A stretch of DNA of 64,000 bases from an uncultured Muribaculaceae bacterium (GCA_910578095.1 CAJTOZ010000006.1:1-64000), one strand, 5' to 3'; positions 53,040-62,090 are shown, counted from the stretch's first letter. Translations and numbers: made by a program. The notes: generated from the letters alone by a model not told the origin.

Positions 53040-53986
53040 CCCAACAAGGACGCATAATACGCAACACCGGATCGCACTATGTGGTCGAAACCGCCGACGG
53101 ACGCGAAGTCAACTGCAAGGTAAAAGGAAACTTCCGCATCAAAGGCTTGCGCACCACCAATCCCGTGGCCGTGGGCGACTTTGTGGCCATCGCTCCTCCG
53201 GGACCCGACGGCACAGCCTACATCACCGACATCATAGACCGCCGCAACTACATAATACGGCGTTCCATAAATCTCAGCAAGCAGAGCCACATAATAGCCG
53301 CCAATGTCGATCAGGCCGTACTCGTGGCCACTCTCGCCCACCCCACCACAAGCACCAACTTCATCGACCGCTTCCTCGCCACCGCCGAGGCATATCGCGT
53401 GCCGGCGGTCCTATGCATCAATAAAGTGGACCTGCTCACCGACCCCGACGACCGCGCGCTGCTCGACGCAGTGGTGCATCTCTACCGCACCATCGGCTAC
53501 ACGGTGGTGTGTGTGTCGGCACGCACCGGCGAGGGCATGGACAGCCTGCGCGGAGTGCTGCGCGGCAAGGTGAGCCTGCTCAGCGGCAACTCTGGCGTGG
53601 GCAAAAGCACCATAGTCAATGATCTCATCCCGGGTCTGGAACTCCGCACGGCAGAAATCTCGACCGTACACGACCAGGGCATGCACACCACCACCTTCTC
53701 CGAATTGTTTCACCTGCCCGGCGATCCTGACGGCTGCATAATCGACACTCCCGGAGTGCGCGGATTCGGTACCGTCGACTTCGAGCGGGCCGATGTAGGG
53801 CACTACTTCCCCGAAATGTTCGCCATCTCGCGCGACTGCCGCTTCGGCAATTGCACCCACGTCCACGAGCCGGGATGCGCCGTGCGCGCCGCCCTCGACG
53901 AGGGCCGGATAGCGCAATCCCGCTACGCATCGTATCTGAGCATTCTCGACGATTCAGCCGACGACAAATATCGCAAACCGTTCTGA
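53036..53986 (+). CDS. rsgA: Ribosome small-subunit-dependent GTPase A
   Basis: A 316-residue circularly permuted GTPase that assists late 30S maturation. An N-terminal OB fold (about 1-70) precedes the G domain with permuted motifs: NKVD near 120, SGNSGVGKST near 182-191 and DTPGVRGFG near 238-246. A C-terminal zinc finger is formed by CRFGNCTHVHEPGCAV. All motifs are intact. Coupling to the metal transporter by a 4-bp overlap is notable because RsgA itself binds zinc. Confidence 0.94.
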   Translation: MTQQGRIIRNTGSHYVVETADGREVNCKVKGNFRIKGLRTTNPVAVGDFVAIAPPGPDGTAYITDIIDRRNYIIRRSINLSKQSHIIAANVDQAVLVATLAHPTTSTNFIDRFLATAEAYRVPAVLCINKVDLLTDPDDRALLDAVVHLYRTIGYTVVCVSARTGEGMDSLRGVLRGKVSLLSGNSGVGKSTIVNDLIPGLELRTAEISTVHDQGMHTTTFSELFHLPGDPDGCIIDTPGVRGFGTVDFERADVGHYFPEMFAISRDCRFGNCTHVHEPGCAVRAALDEGRIAQSRYASYLSILDDSADDKYRKPF

Positions 53987-54018
53987 ACTGCCGGTGCGGA
54001 ACTATAATCAGGGCCCGC

Positions 54019-54819
54019 TCAGTCCATCCACGAAGAGCATACGGTGTCGGGCTCAATATCGCCGGCACGTGCGGCAGCGGCAAATGCGCTGTCCACGAGC
54101 GCCGATATCTCTGACTGCACTACTACAGCAGGCGGCACGTCTCCCTCTTCTACCGTAGCCGACGGCGCGGCGGAGGGTCTCACCGCAGCGGCCGGAACCT
54201 CTACCACCGGCTCCGGCTTCACGGAAGGCAATTCGCGGCGCGAGCCGGGGCGCGTGCCACGGCCTCCATAGGTGATGGCTTCCACGCGTCCGCTGCCGCA
54301 ATAGCGGTCGGTATAATACTTGTCGGAAATGCTGCTTACCGTGACACCACGGCTCGACGAGGCATGCACCATGCGCTCATCGCCCACGTACAGCCCCACA
54401 TGCCCTATCTCGCCGCCGATGCGGCTGCCATTGAAAAACACGAGGTCGCCGGGCTGAAGCCTGCCGCGCTCCACAGGGCGGCAATATTCCGCTTGCTTGC
54501 GGGAATTACGCGGCAGATTCACAGCCGCCACATCGGCAAAAAGCCGCTGGAGAAATCCCGAGCAATCGGCGCCCTTGCGGTCGGTGCCCCCATAGCGGTA
54601 GGGGGTGCCTATCCACTCGTAGGCCCCGCTGAGCAGCCTCGCCACCACATCGGCATCATTGCTGTCGGCCGTAGAACCTGTCACCGGAGCCTTAGGAGGC
54701 GTCCACGCAGGGCGCGACTGTGAGGACGGACGCGCCACAGTGGCCGCCTTGCGGTGGCTGCCACAGCCTGCGAGAGACAGCGCGCACATAAGCAATATGA
54801 CATAGCGGAGGGATTTCAT
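54019..54819 (-). CDS. NlpC/P60-family (C40) peptidase lipoprotein
   Basis: A 266-residue lipoprotein (LSLAGC lipobox, Cys near 19) with a catalytic NlpC/P60 domain: Cys in GADCSGFLQRLF near 83-94 and His in GHVGLYVGDERMVHAS near 138-153. These enzymes cut peptidoglycan stem peptides. The C-terminal 90 residues are Pro/Val/Glu-rich and probably disordered. It is divergent from degP. Confidence 0.9.
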   Translation of the reverse strand: MKSLRYVILLMCALSLAGCGSHRKAATVARPSSQSRPAWTPPKAPVTGSTADSNDADVVARLLSGAYEWIGTPYRYGGTDRKGADCSGFLQRLFADVAAVNLPRNSRKQAEYCRPVERGRLQPGDLVFFNGSRIGGEIGHVGLYVGDERMVHASSSRGVTVSSISDKYYTDRYCGSGRVEAITYGGRGTRPGSRRELPSVKPEPVVEVPAAAVRPSAAPSATVEEGDVPPAVVVQSEISALVDSAFAAAARAGDIEPDTVCSSWMD

Positions 54820-55031
54820 ACGATGCGAAGTTACGAAAATATTCCGTTAACATTTCACAAGCGGATAGCGTTAACACTTATTATTCATTTTAACACTCCT
54901 TTTCCTAACTTTTGGTAAACTTCCGCCATTTTGGTAAAAATATCATAACGGCCGCTCAATCAATCGTTTTTGCGATTATATTTGCATTCGTAGAACGAAA
55001 ATTGCTTCAATAAACTACAATCATTAACACT
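54820..55031 (+). promoter_or_regulatory. degP upstream region with direct repeats and -7 box
   Basis: TATATTTG at 54977-54984 is the likely -7 box, about 48 nt before the start codon. Upstream, TTAACA occurs at 54847, 54871 and 54890, and TTTTGGTAAA at 54910-54919 and 54929-54938. No -33 TTTG sits at the normal spacing, so regulator binding to these repeats may be required. Confidence 0.5.
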
Positions 55032-56540
55032 ATGAAATCATTCATCATTTCCGTGGCATGTGTGCTCGGACTTTCCATGGCCGCATGCGCGCGTCCGGCT
55101 GCCGAAGGCGGCAGCAGCGACGCTCCCGACACCCACGTAGCCGCCATTTCCGGAATGCCGGCGGCCAATATATCGCAGGAAGATTTTATACGCGCTTCGG
55201 AACAGACCGTCAACGGTGTGGTCAGCGTCAAGAGTTTCGCCACTCCGCGCGCAGGACGCCAGCAGGCCTACGGCGCCGACCCTTTCTCCGACCCCTTCTT
55301 TGAATTTTTCTTCGGTGGCCCCGGACGCCAACGCGTACCGCAACAACAGCCCGAACAACCCAAGCAGCGCCAGATAGGCCTGGGATCGGGTGTCATAGTG
55401 AGCGCCGACGGCTACATCGTCACCAACAACCACGTCATTGCCGATGCCGAGCGTCTGGAAGTGACGCTCAACGACAACCGCAACTTTGAGGCCACCATCG
55501 TGGGTGCCGATCCCACCACCGACATCGCCCTGCTCAAGATCGACGCCCCGTCCGACCTGCATGTCATCCCCGTGGGCGACAGCGAGCACCTGCATGTGGG
55601 CGAATGGGTGCTGGCCGTGGGCAACCCCTTCGGCTTCACCTCCACCGTCACATCAGGCATCGTGAGCGCCAAGGCCCGTAACATCTCTTCTGCCACCGGA
55701 GCTCCCGCCACCGGAGGCATCGAAAGCTATATACAGACCGATGCGGCTGTCAATAGCGGCAACAGCGGCGGCGCCCTCGTCAATCTCCGCGGCGAGCTCG
55801 TGGGCATCAACACCGCTATATATTCCCAGACAGGCGCATACGCCGGATGCTCGTTCGCCATCCCCACATCAATAGTACAGAAAGTGATGGCCGACCTCAA
55901 GCAGTACGGCACCGTGCAGCGCGCATTGCTCGGCATACGCTTTGCCGAAGTCACCCCCGAGCTCATTGCCGAAAAAAGCATCAGCGGCACCACACGCGGC
56001 ATATACGTAGCATCCGTGGAGGACCGTTCCGCCGCCCGCGAAGCCGGGCTGCAGGAAGGCGACGTAGTGCTCGCCCTCGACGACTATCCCACCCACACCA
56101 CCGCACAGATGCAGGAAGCCATCACCAAATTCAGCCCCGGCGACCGCGTGCGCATCACCTACATGCGCGGCGGCAGCAAAGCCACCACACATGCCACCCT
56201 GCGCAACGCCCAGGGCACGACGGCAACCGTGCGCGAGACCAACCCCGACAATCTCGGAGCCACCTTCAAGGCCATCAGCCCCGAACGCCTGAAAGAGCTG
56301 CAGATATCGGCCGGTGTAGAAGTGGAAAGCATCGATCCCGAAGGTCCATTTGCAGCACAAGGCATGCGTCCCGGGTTCATTATCCTCGCCATCAACCAGG
56401 CCCGCGTGTCGTCGCCCGACGAGATCAAGGCCCTCGCACGCCGCATCGTCAAGGCCGATTCCCGCGAACGCGTGATGTTCATCTCAGGATTCTATCCCGG
56501 CGGACGCCAGGCGTTCTACGCTATCGATCTCAACAACTGA
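55032..56540 (+). CDS. degP: DegP/HtrA-family periplasmic serine protease
   Basis: A 502-residue Do-like protease and chaperone for misfolded envelope proteins. A signal peptide (about 1-20, with a possible MAAC lipobox) precedes the trypsin-like domain. The triad is His in TNNHVIAD near 133, Asp in TTDIALL near 160 and Ser in GNSGGAL near 241-247. Two PDZ domains follow (about 290-390 and 405-500). Length is typical. It heads a cluster of four small envelope genes. Confidence 0.93.
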   Translation: MKSFIISVACVLGLSMAACARPAAEGGSSDAPDTHVAAISGMPAANISQEDFIRASEQTVNGVVSVKSFATPRAGRQQAYGADPFSDPFFEFFFGGPGRQRVPQQQPEQPKQRQIGLGSGVIVSADGYIVTNNHVIADAERLEVTLNDNRNFEATIVGADPTTDIALLKIDAPSDLHVIPVGDSEHLHVGEWVLAVGNPFGFTSTVTSGIVSAKARNISSATGAPATGGIESYIQTDAAVNSGNSGGALVNLRGELVGINTAIYSQTGAYAGCSFAIPTSIVQKVMADLKQYGTVQRALLGIRFAEVTPELIAEKSISGTTRGIYVASVEDRSAAREAGLQEGDVVLALDDYPTHTTAQMQEAITKFSPGDRVRITYMRGGSKATTHATLRNAQGTTATVRETNPDNLGATFKAISPERLKELQISAGVEVESIDPEGPFAAQGMRPGFIILAINQARVSSPDEIKALARRIVKADSRERVMFISGFYPGGRQAFYAIDLNN

Positions 56541-56614
56541 CGCGAACAAAATACGTCCGACGCTTGTTGTAGTAGTAGACATTACAAAAACAACTTTTAA
56601 AATACACTTCTATT

Positions 56615-56818
56615 ATGAAAACAACCAGCGTAATCCTCGCCGTAGCAGGCGCAGCCGTAGCAGGCGCAGCCACAGCTCTTCTCCTTGCTCCCCAGTCGGG
56701 TCGCCGCACCCGTCGCGACATCGAACGTTTCATCCGCGACACCCGCGATAAGTACTGCAACAAGGCCGACGACATCGCTGAGCAGATCGCCGCAGAAATC
56801 GAAGCTGTAAAGAAATGA
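56615..56818 (+). CDS. YtxH-domain small protein
   Basis: A 67-residue protein: one hydrophobic N-terminal segment (SVILAVAGAAVAGAATALLL) with the YtxH signature LLAPQSGRRTRRDI at about 23-36, then a charged amphipathic helix. YtxH proteins are general-stress or envelope proteins of unknown mechanism. Its stop overlaps the next small ORF by 4 bp. Confidence 0.85.
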   Translation: MKTTSVILAVAGAAVAGAATALLLAPQSGRRTRRDIERFIRDTRDKYCNKADDIAEQIAAEIEAVKK

Positions 56819-56961
56819 CCGCAAAGCGCACATTCGCCGCAGGCGCCATCCTCGGCGCCGCAGCGGTGGCGCTGTTCACCACCGCTCCCGGATGGGTGCT
56901 CCGCTCCAAGCTGAAGCAGGCCCTCCGCGCGCGCGGCCTATATCCACCGCCGGGGCAATGA
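56815..56961 (+). CDS. Small hypothetical protein (48 aa)
   Basis: A 48-residue ORF starting in the ATGA overlap with the YtxH gene. It has a hydrophobic Ala-rich segment (TFAAGAILGAAAVALFTTAP) followed by a basic tail (SKLKQALRARGLYPPPGQ). Coupling by a 4-bp overlap, codon use like the neighbours and a plausible single membrane helix support it. It is too short for most automatic annotation and no family is recognised. Confidence 0.6.
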   Translation: MTAKRTFAAGAILGAAAVALFTTAPGWVLRSKLKQALRARGLYPPPGQ

Positions 56962-57007
56962 GACCCGGCGGCACAGAAAAAAAATCTCATTCCCCTCTCT
57001 CTCCGGG

Positions 57008-57072
57008 GATGCTCCATATGAAGCATCCCAAGCCGAGCAGTCGCCCCCGTTCGGCGGCTGCTCTTTCTTTTA
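57008..57072 (+). terminator. Hairpins after the 48-aa gene
   Basis: GATGCT/AGCATC (57008-57027) is followed by GAGCAGTCGCC pairing with GGCGGCTGCTC (from 57035) and a T-rich run ending near 57072. This is a probable intrinsic terminator separating the YtxH pair from the holin-like gene. Confidence 0.65.
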
Positions 57073-57096
57073 CCGCCACTGCCACAACATCACAAC

Positions 57097-57522
57097 ATGC
57101 CGAAAACAAGCGATAAATACTCCGACTCCGAGGCCTCTGTACGTAGCCTTCTCGCCACCCTCATCGACCTCGCGCGCGGCTCCATAGAGAGCATACGCCT
57201 GTCAGCAGCCGAACGGCTGACACTGCTGCTCGCAGCTATAGCCGTAGCAGCCATCGCAACCATTCTCGGCACTGCCGTGATATTTTTTCTCAGTGTGGGC
57301 GCGGCCCATGTGCTCGCTACCGTGACTCCACTTGGCGCCTACTTCATAATAGCGGGATTCTACGCCGTCCTGCTCGTGGCGCTGTTTATATTCCGCCGCA
57401 CGCTCATCGTAGATCCCGTGGCGCGGCTCATAACACGCCTGCTCGTATCGCCTCCCGACGAACTACAATCCACCCCCACAAACACTGCGCGCGATGACAA
57501 AAATGACCAAACTCCAGACTGA
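57097..57522 (+). CDS. Phage-holin-3_6-like (DUF1469) membrane protein
   Basis: A 141-residue protein with two transmembrane helices (about 43-72 and 77-102, IATILGTAVIFFLSVGAAHV) flanked by an N-terminal amphipathic stretch and a disordered polar C-terminus. The family name derives from holin similarity, but chromosomal Bacteroidetes members are found with YtxH genes and are not phage genes. It overlaps the next gene by 29 bp. Confidence 0.82.
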   Translation: MPKTSDKYSDSEASVRSLLATLIDLARGSIESIRLSAAERLTLLLAAIAVAAIATILGTAVIFFLSVGAAHVLATVTPLGAYFIIAGFYAVLLVALFIFRRTLIVDPVARLITRLLVSPPDELQSTPTNTARDDKNDQTPD

Positions 57523-57769
57523 ACAAAACTGGAAAGGCTACACGCTCGACGAACTGCGATATCGCCGCGCGCGCAAAGCCGCCGAGACCCAAGTGAGCAA
57601 AATATTGCTGTCGCAGCGGTTTGAAGCGCTGCGCACGGGCAATCCCGTCACGCGCAGCTGGGACACCATGCGCGACATATTCTCGGCCATAGGCTACGTC
57701 AATTCCGCCGTTCTGGCTTTCCAGCTTTTCAGGCGCCTGAGAGGGCTGTGGCGCGTGGTGCGCCACTGA
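57494..57769 (+). CDS. Small basic hypothetical protein (91 aa)
   Basis: A 91-residue Arg-rich protein (LDELRYRRARKAAETQVSKI) with one moderately hydrophobic segment near 64-80 (IFSAIGYVNSAVLAFQLF). No family is recognised. It overlaps the holin-like gene; ATG codons at 57494 and 57503 are both possible. Position suggests it acts with the YtxH and holin-like proteins. Confidence 0.75.
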   Translation: MTKMTKLQTEQNWKGYTLDELRYRRARKAAETQVSKILLSQRFEALRTGNPVTRSWDTMRDIFSAIGYVNSAVLAFQLFRRLRGLWRVVRH

Positions 57770-57779
57770 CACACAGCCG

Positions 57780-59054
57780 CTACTCTCCCCAGCGCTCGCG
57801 CTGACGCTGCGCCAGCACCTGCTCGGCAGCATTGTCGCAAGGCTGCCACAGCCGCGTGCCCCGGAGGGCATCCGGCAGAAACTGCTGGCGCACGAAATTT
57901 CCCGGAAAATCGTGGGCATACTTATAGTTTGTGCCATAACCCATCTTCTTCATCAGCGATGTGGGCGCGTTGCGCAGGTGCAGCGGCACGGGCAGATTGC
58001 CGGTGCGCTCCACCTCGGACAGCGCCGCCGCTATGCCCATGTAGGCCGAATTGCTTTTGGCGCTTGTGGCAAGATACACCGTACATTCGGCCAATGGAAT
58101 GCGACCCTCGGGCATCCCTATCTTATGTATGGCATCAAATGTGGCGTTGGCCAGCAACAATGCGTTGGGGTTGGCCAGGCCGATATCCTCCGCCGCCAGA
58201 ATGAGCAGACGCCGGGCTATGAACTCGGGGTCCTCGCCACCGGCTATCATGCGTGCGAGCCAGTAGAGAGCGGCGTCCGGGTCGGAACCCCGCACGCTCT
58301 TGATGAAGGCCGAGATGATGTCGTAATGCATCTCGCCTCCCTTGTCGTAGGCCTGGGGATTCTGCTGCAGATTGTCGGTGACGGTGGCATCATCGATCAC
58401 TATCGGCTTACCGGCAGCGGTGGACTGCTCCAGTAGCTCGAGAATATTGAGCAGTTTGCGGGCGTCGCCGCCGGCATAGCGGAACAGCGCGGTGGTCTCG
58501 CGCACCTCCACACCGCGCTCCGACAGCACTTCGTCGCGGGTAAGCGTATGGTCGAGCAGCTGCTGCAGTTCGGCCTCCTCCAGCGGTTTCAGCGTATACA
58601 CCTGCGCTCTCGACAGCAAGGGGCGTATCACCTCAAAGGAGGGATTCTCGGTAGTGGCCCCGATGAGGGTCACCACCCCCTGCTCAACGGCTCCGAGCAG
58701 GCTGTCCTGCTGGCTTTTGCTGAAACGGTGGATTTCATCTATAAAAAGTATCGGACGCCCACCGGAAAACATGCTTTGCGCATCGCGGCGGCACATCTCG
58801 ATGACCTCGCGCACGTCCTTTACGCCTGACGTAACGGCCGATAGCGTGTGGAACGCGCTTTTGGTGCTGTTGGCAATAATGCGGGCAAGCGTGGTTTTGC
58901 CCACTCCGGGCGGTCCCCACAGAATGAAGGATGCCACCCTGCCCGACTCTATCATGCGGCGCAACACGCCGCCGGGCCCCACAAGGTGGGTCTGGCCTAT
59001 GTAATCGTCAAGTGTCTGCGGCCGCATTCGTTCGGCAAGTGGTGCGAGGCTCAT
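57780..59054 (-). CDS. rarA: Replication-associated recombination protein A
   Basis: A 424-residue AAA+ ATPase (MgsA/RarA family) acting at stalled replication forks. Walker A GPPGVGKTTLARI is near 47-59, Walker B LFIDEIHRFSKSQQD near 105-119 and sensor 1 ATTENPSFEV near 134. The C-terminal tetramerisation region includes MHYDIISAFIKSVRGSDPDA. Length is typical. Confidence 0.94.
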   Translation of the reverse strand: MSLAPLAERMRPQTLDDYIGQTHLVGPGGVLRRMIESGRVASFILWGPPGVGKTTLARIIANSTKSAFHTLSAVTSGVKDVREVIEMCRRDAQSMFSGGRPILFIDEIHRFSKSQQDSLLGAVEQGVVTLIGATTENPSFEVIRPLLSRAQVYTLKPLEEAELQQLLDHTLTRDEVLSERGVEVRETTALFRYAGGDARKLLNILELLEQSTAAGKPIVIDDATVTDNLQQNPQAYDKGGEMHYDIISAFIKSVRGSDPDAALYWLARMIAGGEDPEFIARRLLILAAEDIGLANPNALLLANATFDAIHKIGMPEGRIPLAECTVYLATSAKSNSAYMGIAAALSEVERTGNLPVPLHLRNAPTSLMKKMGYGTNYKYAHDFPGNFVRQQFLPDALRGTRLWQPCDNAAEQVLAQRQRERWGE

Positions 59055-59088
59055 GGTGAAAATGGATGAGGGTGTTACGATGGAAAAA

Positions 59089-59116
59089 TACGGGCCGCGG
59101 ATATCCGCGGCCCGTA
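59089..59116 (-). terminator. 28-bp perfect palindrome terminator after the TPR gene
   Basis: TACGGGCCGCGGAT is followed by its exact reverse complement, with a TATTTTT run on the minus strand. It separates the TPR gene from rarA. Confidence 0.8.
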
Positions 59117-59135
59117 ATGATGAGATGTTGTGCGA

Positions 59136-60749
59136 TTATTCGCCCAGAAGGGCCTTTACGGCGTTCATCTTGTCGGCATATTCAGTGGCGAGGTCCTTGT
59201 CCTTGGCCACATTGCCGTAAAACACATAGAGGAACGTGTAGGCTTCCTTGTAGAGACCGAGCTGTCCATTGGCGGGATCCATGTTGGCGGGATCGGCGTC
59301 GAGCAGTTCGAGCATCTTCTTGTAGGATTCCACACCGTTTTCGTCGATCTGGTTGCCGTTGCGGGCGATGTAGAGGCGTGCCTGACGCTGGAAGAGGGGA
59401 GCCTGGGGCTCGGCGCCGGCGATAGCTTTGTTCACATATTCGAGACCGCGCTCCGCGCATTTGGTGCGCTGGTCGGCGTTGTCGCCGGCGGTAGCGGCGG
59501 CATTCAGATAGCGGCCGGAAGCCGAGAAATAGTCGTTGAGCGAGGGCTCTTCTACAGTCTGTATATATGCGTCGTATGCCTCGGCGGCCTTCACATAGTT
59601 CTTGTTGTTGGTATACACGACGCTGAGTTCTTTCAGCAGATCGCCGTTTTCAGGGAACTTCTGCACGGCGGCCTCGTACTGCAGCACTGCGAGAGAATCT
59701 TCGCCGATACCGGTCAGGGCCTCGGCATAGGTCACATAGTCATTGCTGTTGATGAGAGGATTGCCGGCGTTTTTGGCAAAGAACTCCTTGGCGTTGTTGA
59801 CAGCGTTCTGATAGTCCTGCAGCTTCACCTGGTCGATGAAACGCAGACGCTGGGCCTGGAAGTTGGAGGGGTCCTGAGCAAGTACCTCTTCAGCCACCTT
59901 AAGCGACTGGGGATAGTCCTCGCCCCAGTAGAGAAGCACGGAATAACGGGCCTTATCCTCGGGGAAGTGGTTGGGATTGTTGATGTAGCGGCCGTAGAGG
60001 TCGGAAGCTTTCTTCCAGTGGTTGGCCTTGAAGTACTTCTCGGCGAGTTCGCGCTGTGCGAGAGCCGAGTTGGGTGTCTGATTGAGGAGGTCCTCCAGCT
60101 TCTGGATGGAGAAGTTGGGGTTCACGTTGAAGTATGCATCGGCATATTTCACGTAGCCTTCGGGGTTATTCTGGTCGAAGGTGATGGCCATCTCATATTT
60201 GCCGGCAGCACCGCCCCAGTCCTGCTGTGCGGCAGCCATATCGCCCTCAAGGATATAGAGCGAGGGTTCCTGGTTCTTGGAGTCCTTATGAGCCTTTGCG
60301 AGGTAGGTTTCCACCTCTTTGGCGTAGGTCACGGGGTTGGCATTGTAGTAGGCACGGGCGATATCTACGGTCACCTCGTGATTCTTCTTGCCGAACTTCT
60401 GCGCCATCTTGAAGTTGTCCTTGGCGCCGGCGGCGTTGCCGTTCATGAGGTCAAGCGCTCCGAGGCCCACATAGTTGTAGGCGCATTCGGCATCGGCGGC
60501 TACGCCCTGGTCGAAGTATTTCTTGGCTGCGGCCTTGTCGCCCATGGCGAGTTCGGTCTGTCCCATGTAGTAGTAGGCGAGCGCCTTGTTGTCGGTGGCA
60601 GCATCATTGATGGTGCGCGCCAGGATTTCCTTGGCGTTGCCGTACTGGCCGGCTTTGTAGTATTCGATGCCGTCCATGTAGCCCTGGCTCTGGGCGCCGG
60701 CGGCGAGAGTGCCGGCCACCAGCATAGAAAGGATAACTTTAATTTTCAT
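59136..60749 (-). CDS. Tetratricopeptide-repeat periplasmic protein
   Basis: A 537-residue protein with a signal peptide (MKIKVILSMLVAGTLAAGAQ) and tandem TPR helices throughout, for example YYKAGQYGNAKEILARTIND, KALAYYYMGQTELAMGDKAA and YVKYADAYFNVNPNFSIQKL. It is probably a periplasmic or outer-membrane-associated scaffold. It lies 70 nt downstream of the PstS-like gene, a pair that in other Bacteroidales follows ExbB/ExbD/TonB genes (from memory). Confidence 0.88.
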   Translation of the reverse strand: MKIKVILSMLVAGTLAAGAQSQGYMDGIEYYKAGQYGNAKEILARTINDAATDNKALAYYYMGQTELAMGDKAAAKKYFDQGVAADAECAYNYVGLGALDLMNGNAAGAKDNFKMAQKFGKKNHEVTVDIARAYYNANPVTYAKEVETYLAKAHKDSKNQEPSLYILEGDMAAAQQDWGGAAGKYEMAITFDQNNPEGYVKYADAYFNVNPNFSIQKLEDLLNQTPNSALAQRELAEKYFKANHWKKASDLYGRYINNPNHFPEDKARYSVLLYWGEDYPQSLKVAEEVLAQDPSNFQAQRLRFIDQVKLQDYQNAVNNAKEFFAKNAGNPLINSNDYVTYAEALTGIGEDSLAVLQYEAAVQKFPENGDLLKELSVVYTNNKNYVKAAEAYDAYIQTVEEPSLNDYFSASGRYLNAAATAGDNADQRTKCAERGLEYVNKAIAGAEPQAPLFQRQARLYIARNGNQIDENGVESYKKMLELLDADPANMDPANGQLGLYKEAYTFLYVFYGNVAKDKDLATEYADKMNAVKALLGE

Positions 60750-60819
60750 CTTACAGATAAAAGTAGGATATATGGTTTATTATGATTTTTTCGTTGTTGT
60801 TCTCTTTTTGACGCAGGTG

Positions 60820-61812
60820 TCACTCTTCGCCGAGCTGTACCACCTGTATGCGCGTGCGCGCCGGCAGGATACCCGTCTTCATGATTATCTTCTGCCCGGT
60901 TTCGCCGGTGACAAAACTGTAGAAGCCGCTTGCGAGACTGCCGCTCACACCGGTTGTGATCATGTATATCTGCCTGTAAAGCGGATATGTGCCATCGAAG
61001 ATATTCTGCTGATATGGCTTGTAGGCGGTGACTTCATCGTTGCGGCGTAGTTTCAGCACCTTGATATCGTCGGAGAGAGTAGCCCCTATCACGGGATTGT
61101 CGCTCAGCATCTCTCTGGCTATGGAATCGGGGCTGATGTCGGCACCGGACATGTCGCTGGTGATCCAGCTCACGCCGAGCACACCTATGGCGTTGCGGTT
61201 CTGCTTCACGGTCTCAAACACCTTGGACACACTGCCCTGGGCATAGACATTCGGGCCGAGCTCGCCGCCATTGAGCAGCGAGTCGCGCATGTAGCTGACC
61301 AGGCTTGAGCCTTTGTCGTCGAAAATCACGGCTATCTCACCGAGTTTGCTCGGTTCCAGGTCGTTCCACTCGCGGGAACTGCCGCTGAGGATATCGCCCA
61401 CCTCGCGCAGTGTGAGCATTTCGATGGGATTTTCCTTGTTGACGATAAGCGCCACGGCATCGACAGCGATTTTCGACGATTTCACCACCTTTTTCTTGCT
61501 GCGGAGCACGCGTTTTTCCTGATCGGTGAGGTCGCGGGCTATCACTATTGTCTTGGTGTTAAGGCTCATCAGCGAATCCACAGCCACACTCTGAGGCTCG
61601 AAACGGGCCAGGATGTGAGCGTCCGGATACTGGTACTCGAACACGTCTATTTCCTGTTGCATGATGTTCTGAAACGAGGCGTCGCACACCATTGTGGTGG
61701 ATCCGGTGGTCGACGAATTGGCTTTTTTCTCGTATTTCAGACACGAAGAGGCGCCCGCGCTCATGATAAGGGCGCAGGCGGCAAGAAGTATGTGGCGGAA
61801 TGTCTTGTTCAT
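60820..61812 (-). CDS. PstS-like substrate-binding lipoprotein
   Basis: A 330-residue lipoprotein (ASSC lipobox, Cys near 24) with a type II periplasmic binding fold like PstS: MVCDASFQNIMQQEIDVFEY near the start, IVIARDLTDQE, VALIVNKENP near 125 and IGVLGVSWI. No pst transporter genes are adjacent, so phosphate binding is doubtful. Association with the TPR gene suggests a role with TonB-type envelope machinery, but this is inference. Confidence 0.82.
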   Translation of the reverse strand: MNKTFRHILLAACALIMSAGASSCLKYEKKANSSTTGSTTMVCDASFQNIMQQEIDVFEYQYPDAHILARFEPQSVAVDSLMSLNTKTIVIARDLTDQEKRVLRSKKKVVKSSKIAVDAVALIVNKENPIEMLTLREVGDILSGSSREWNDLEPSKLGEIAVIFDDKGSSLVSYMRDSLLNGGELGPNVYAQGSVSKVFETVKQNRNAIGVLGVSWITSDMSGADISPDSIAREMLSDNPVIGATLSDDIKVLKLRRNDEVTAYKPYQQNIFDGTYPLYRQIYMITTGVSGSLASGFYSFVTGETGQKIIMKTGILPARTRIQVVQLGEE

Positions 61813-61826
61813 AAGGGGAAGATGGA

Positions 61827-62090
61827 TCAGTATGGGCTGTCAATTCCTTTTACCTGACGGTAGGCGCGCCAGATGCCGTAGATTACCAGCATTACGCCGA
61901 CTACGTAGCGTGTCCAGGCCCAGCCGCCTTCCCAGCCGAAGTAGTTGATGAGCAGGAGCACACCCATGCCCACATAGACGATGATCATTATAATGCCGAA
62001 GATGTTGCGCATCACGGCGGGAGTACCGGTACCTGAGGTGCGGTGGCGGGCGTCGTCGGTAGGCTTGTTGTTATAGTCGTATTCGTTCAT
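61827..62090 (-). CDS. Small membrane protein (87 aa), hypothetical
   Basis: An 87-residue protein with two transmembrane helices (IFGIIMIIVYVGMGVLLLIN and YVVGVMLVIYGIWRAYRQV) after a polar N-terminus. No family name is certain. It lies 14 nt upstream of the PstS-like gene and probably heads its operon. A minus-strand TAACTTTA at 62173-62180 is a weak -7 match upstream. Confidence 0.78.
   Translation of the reverse strand: MNEYDYNNKPTDDARHRTSGTGTPAVMRNIFGIIMIIVYVGMGVLLLINYFGWEGGWAWTRYVVGVMLVIYGIWRAYRQVKGIDSPY

Noticed and set aside
57097..57522. Prophage remnant suggested by the holin-like gene
   Set aside because: No other phage genes lie nearby. The family is common as a chromosomal membrane protein next to YtxH genes in this phylum.
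60820..61812. Phosphate transporter binding protein (pstS)
   Set aside because: The fold is similar, but no pstCAB or phoU is adjacent and the context points elsewhere, so no pst gene symbol is given.
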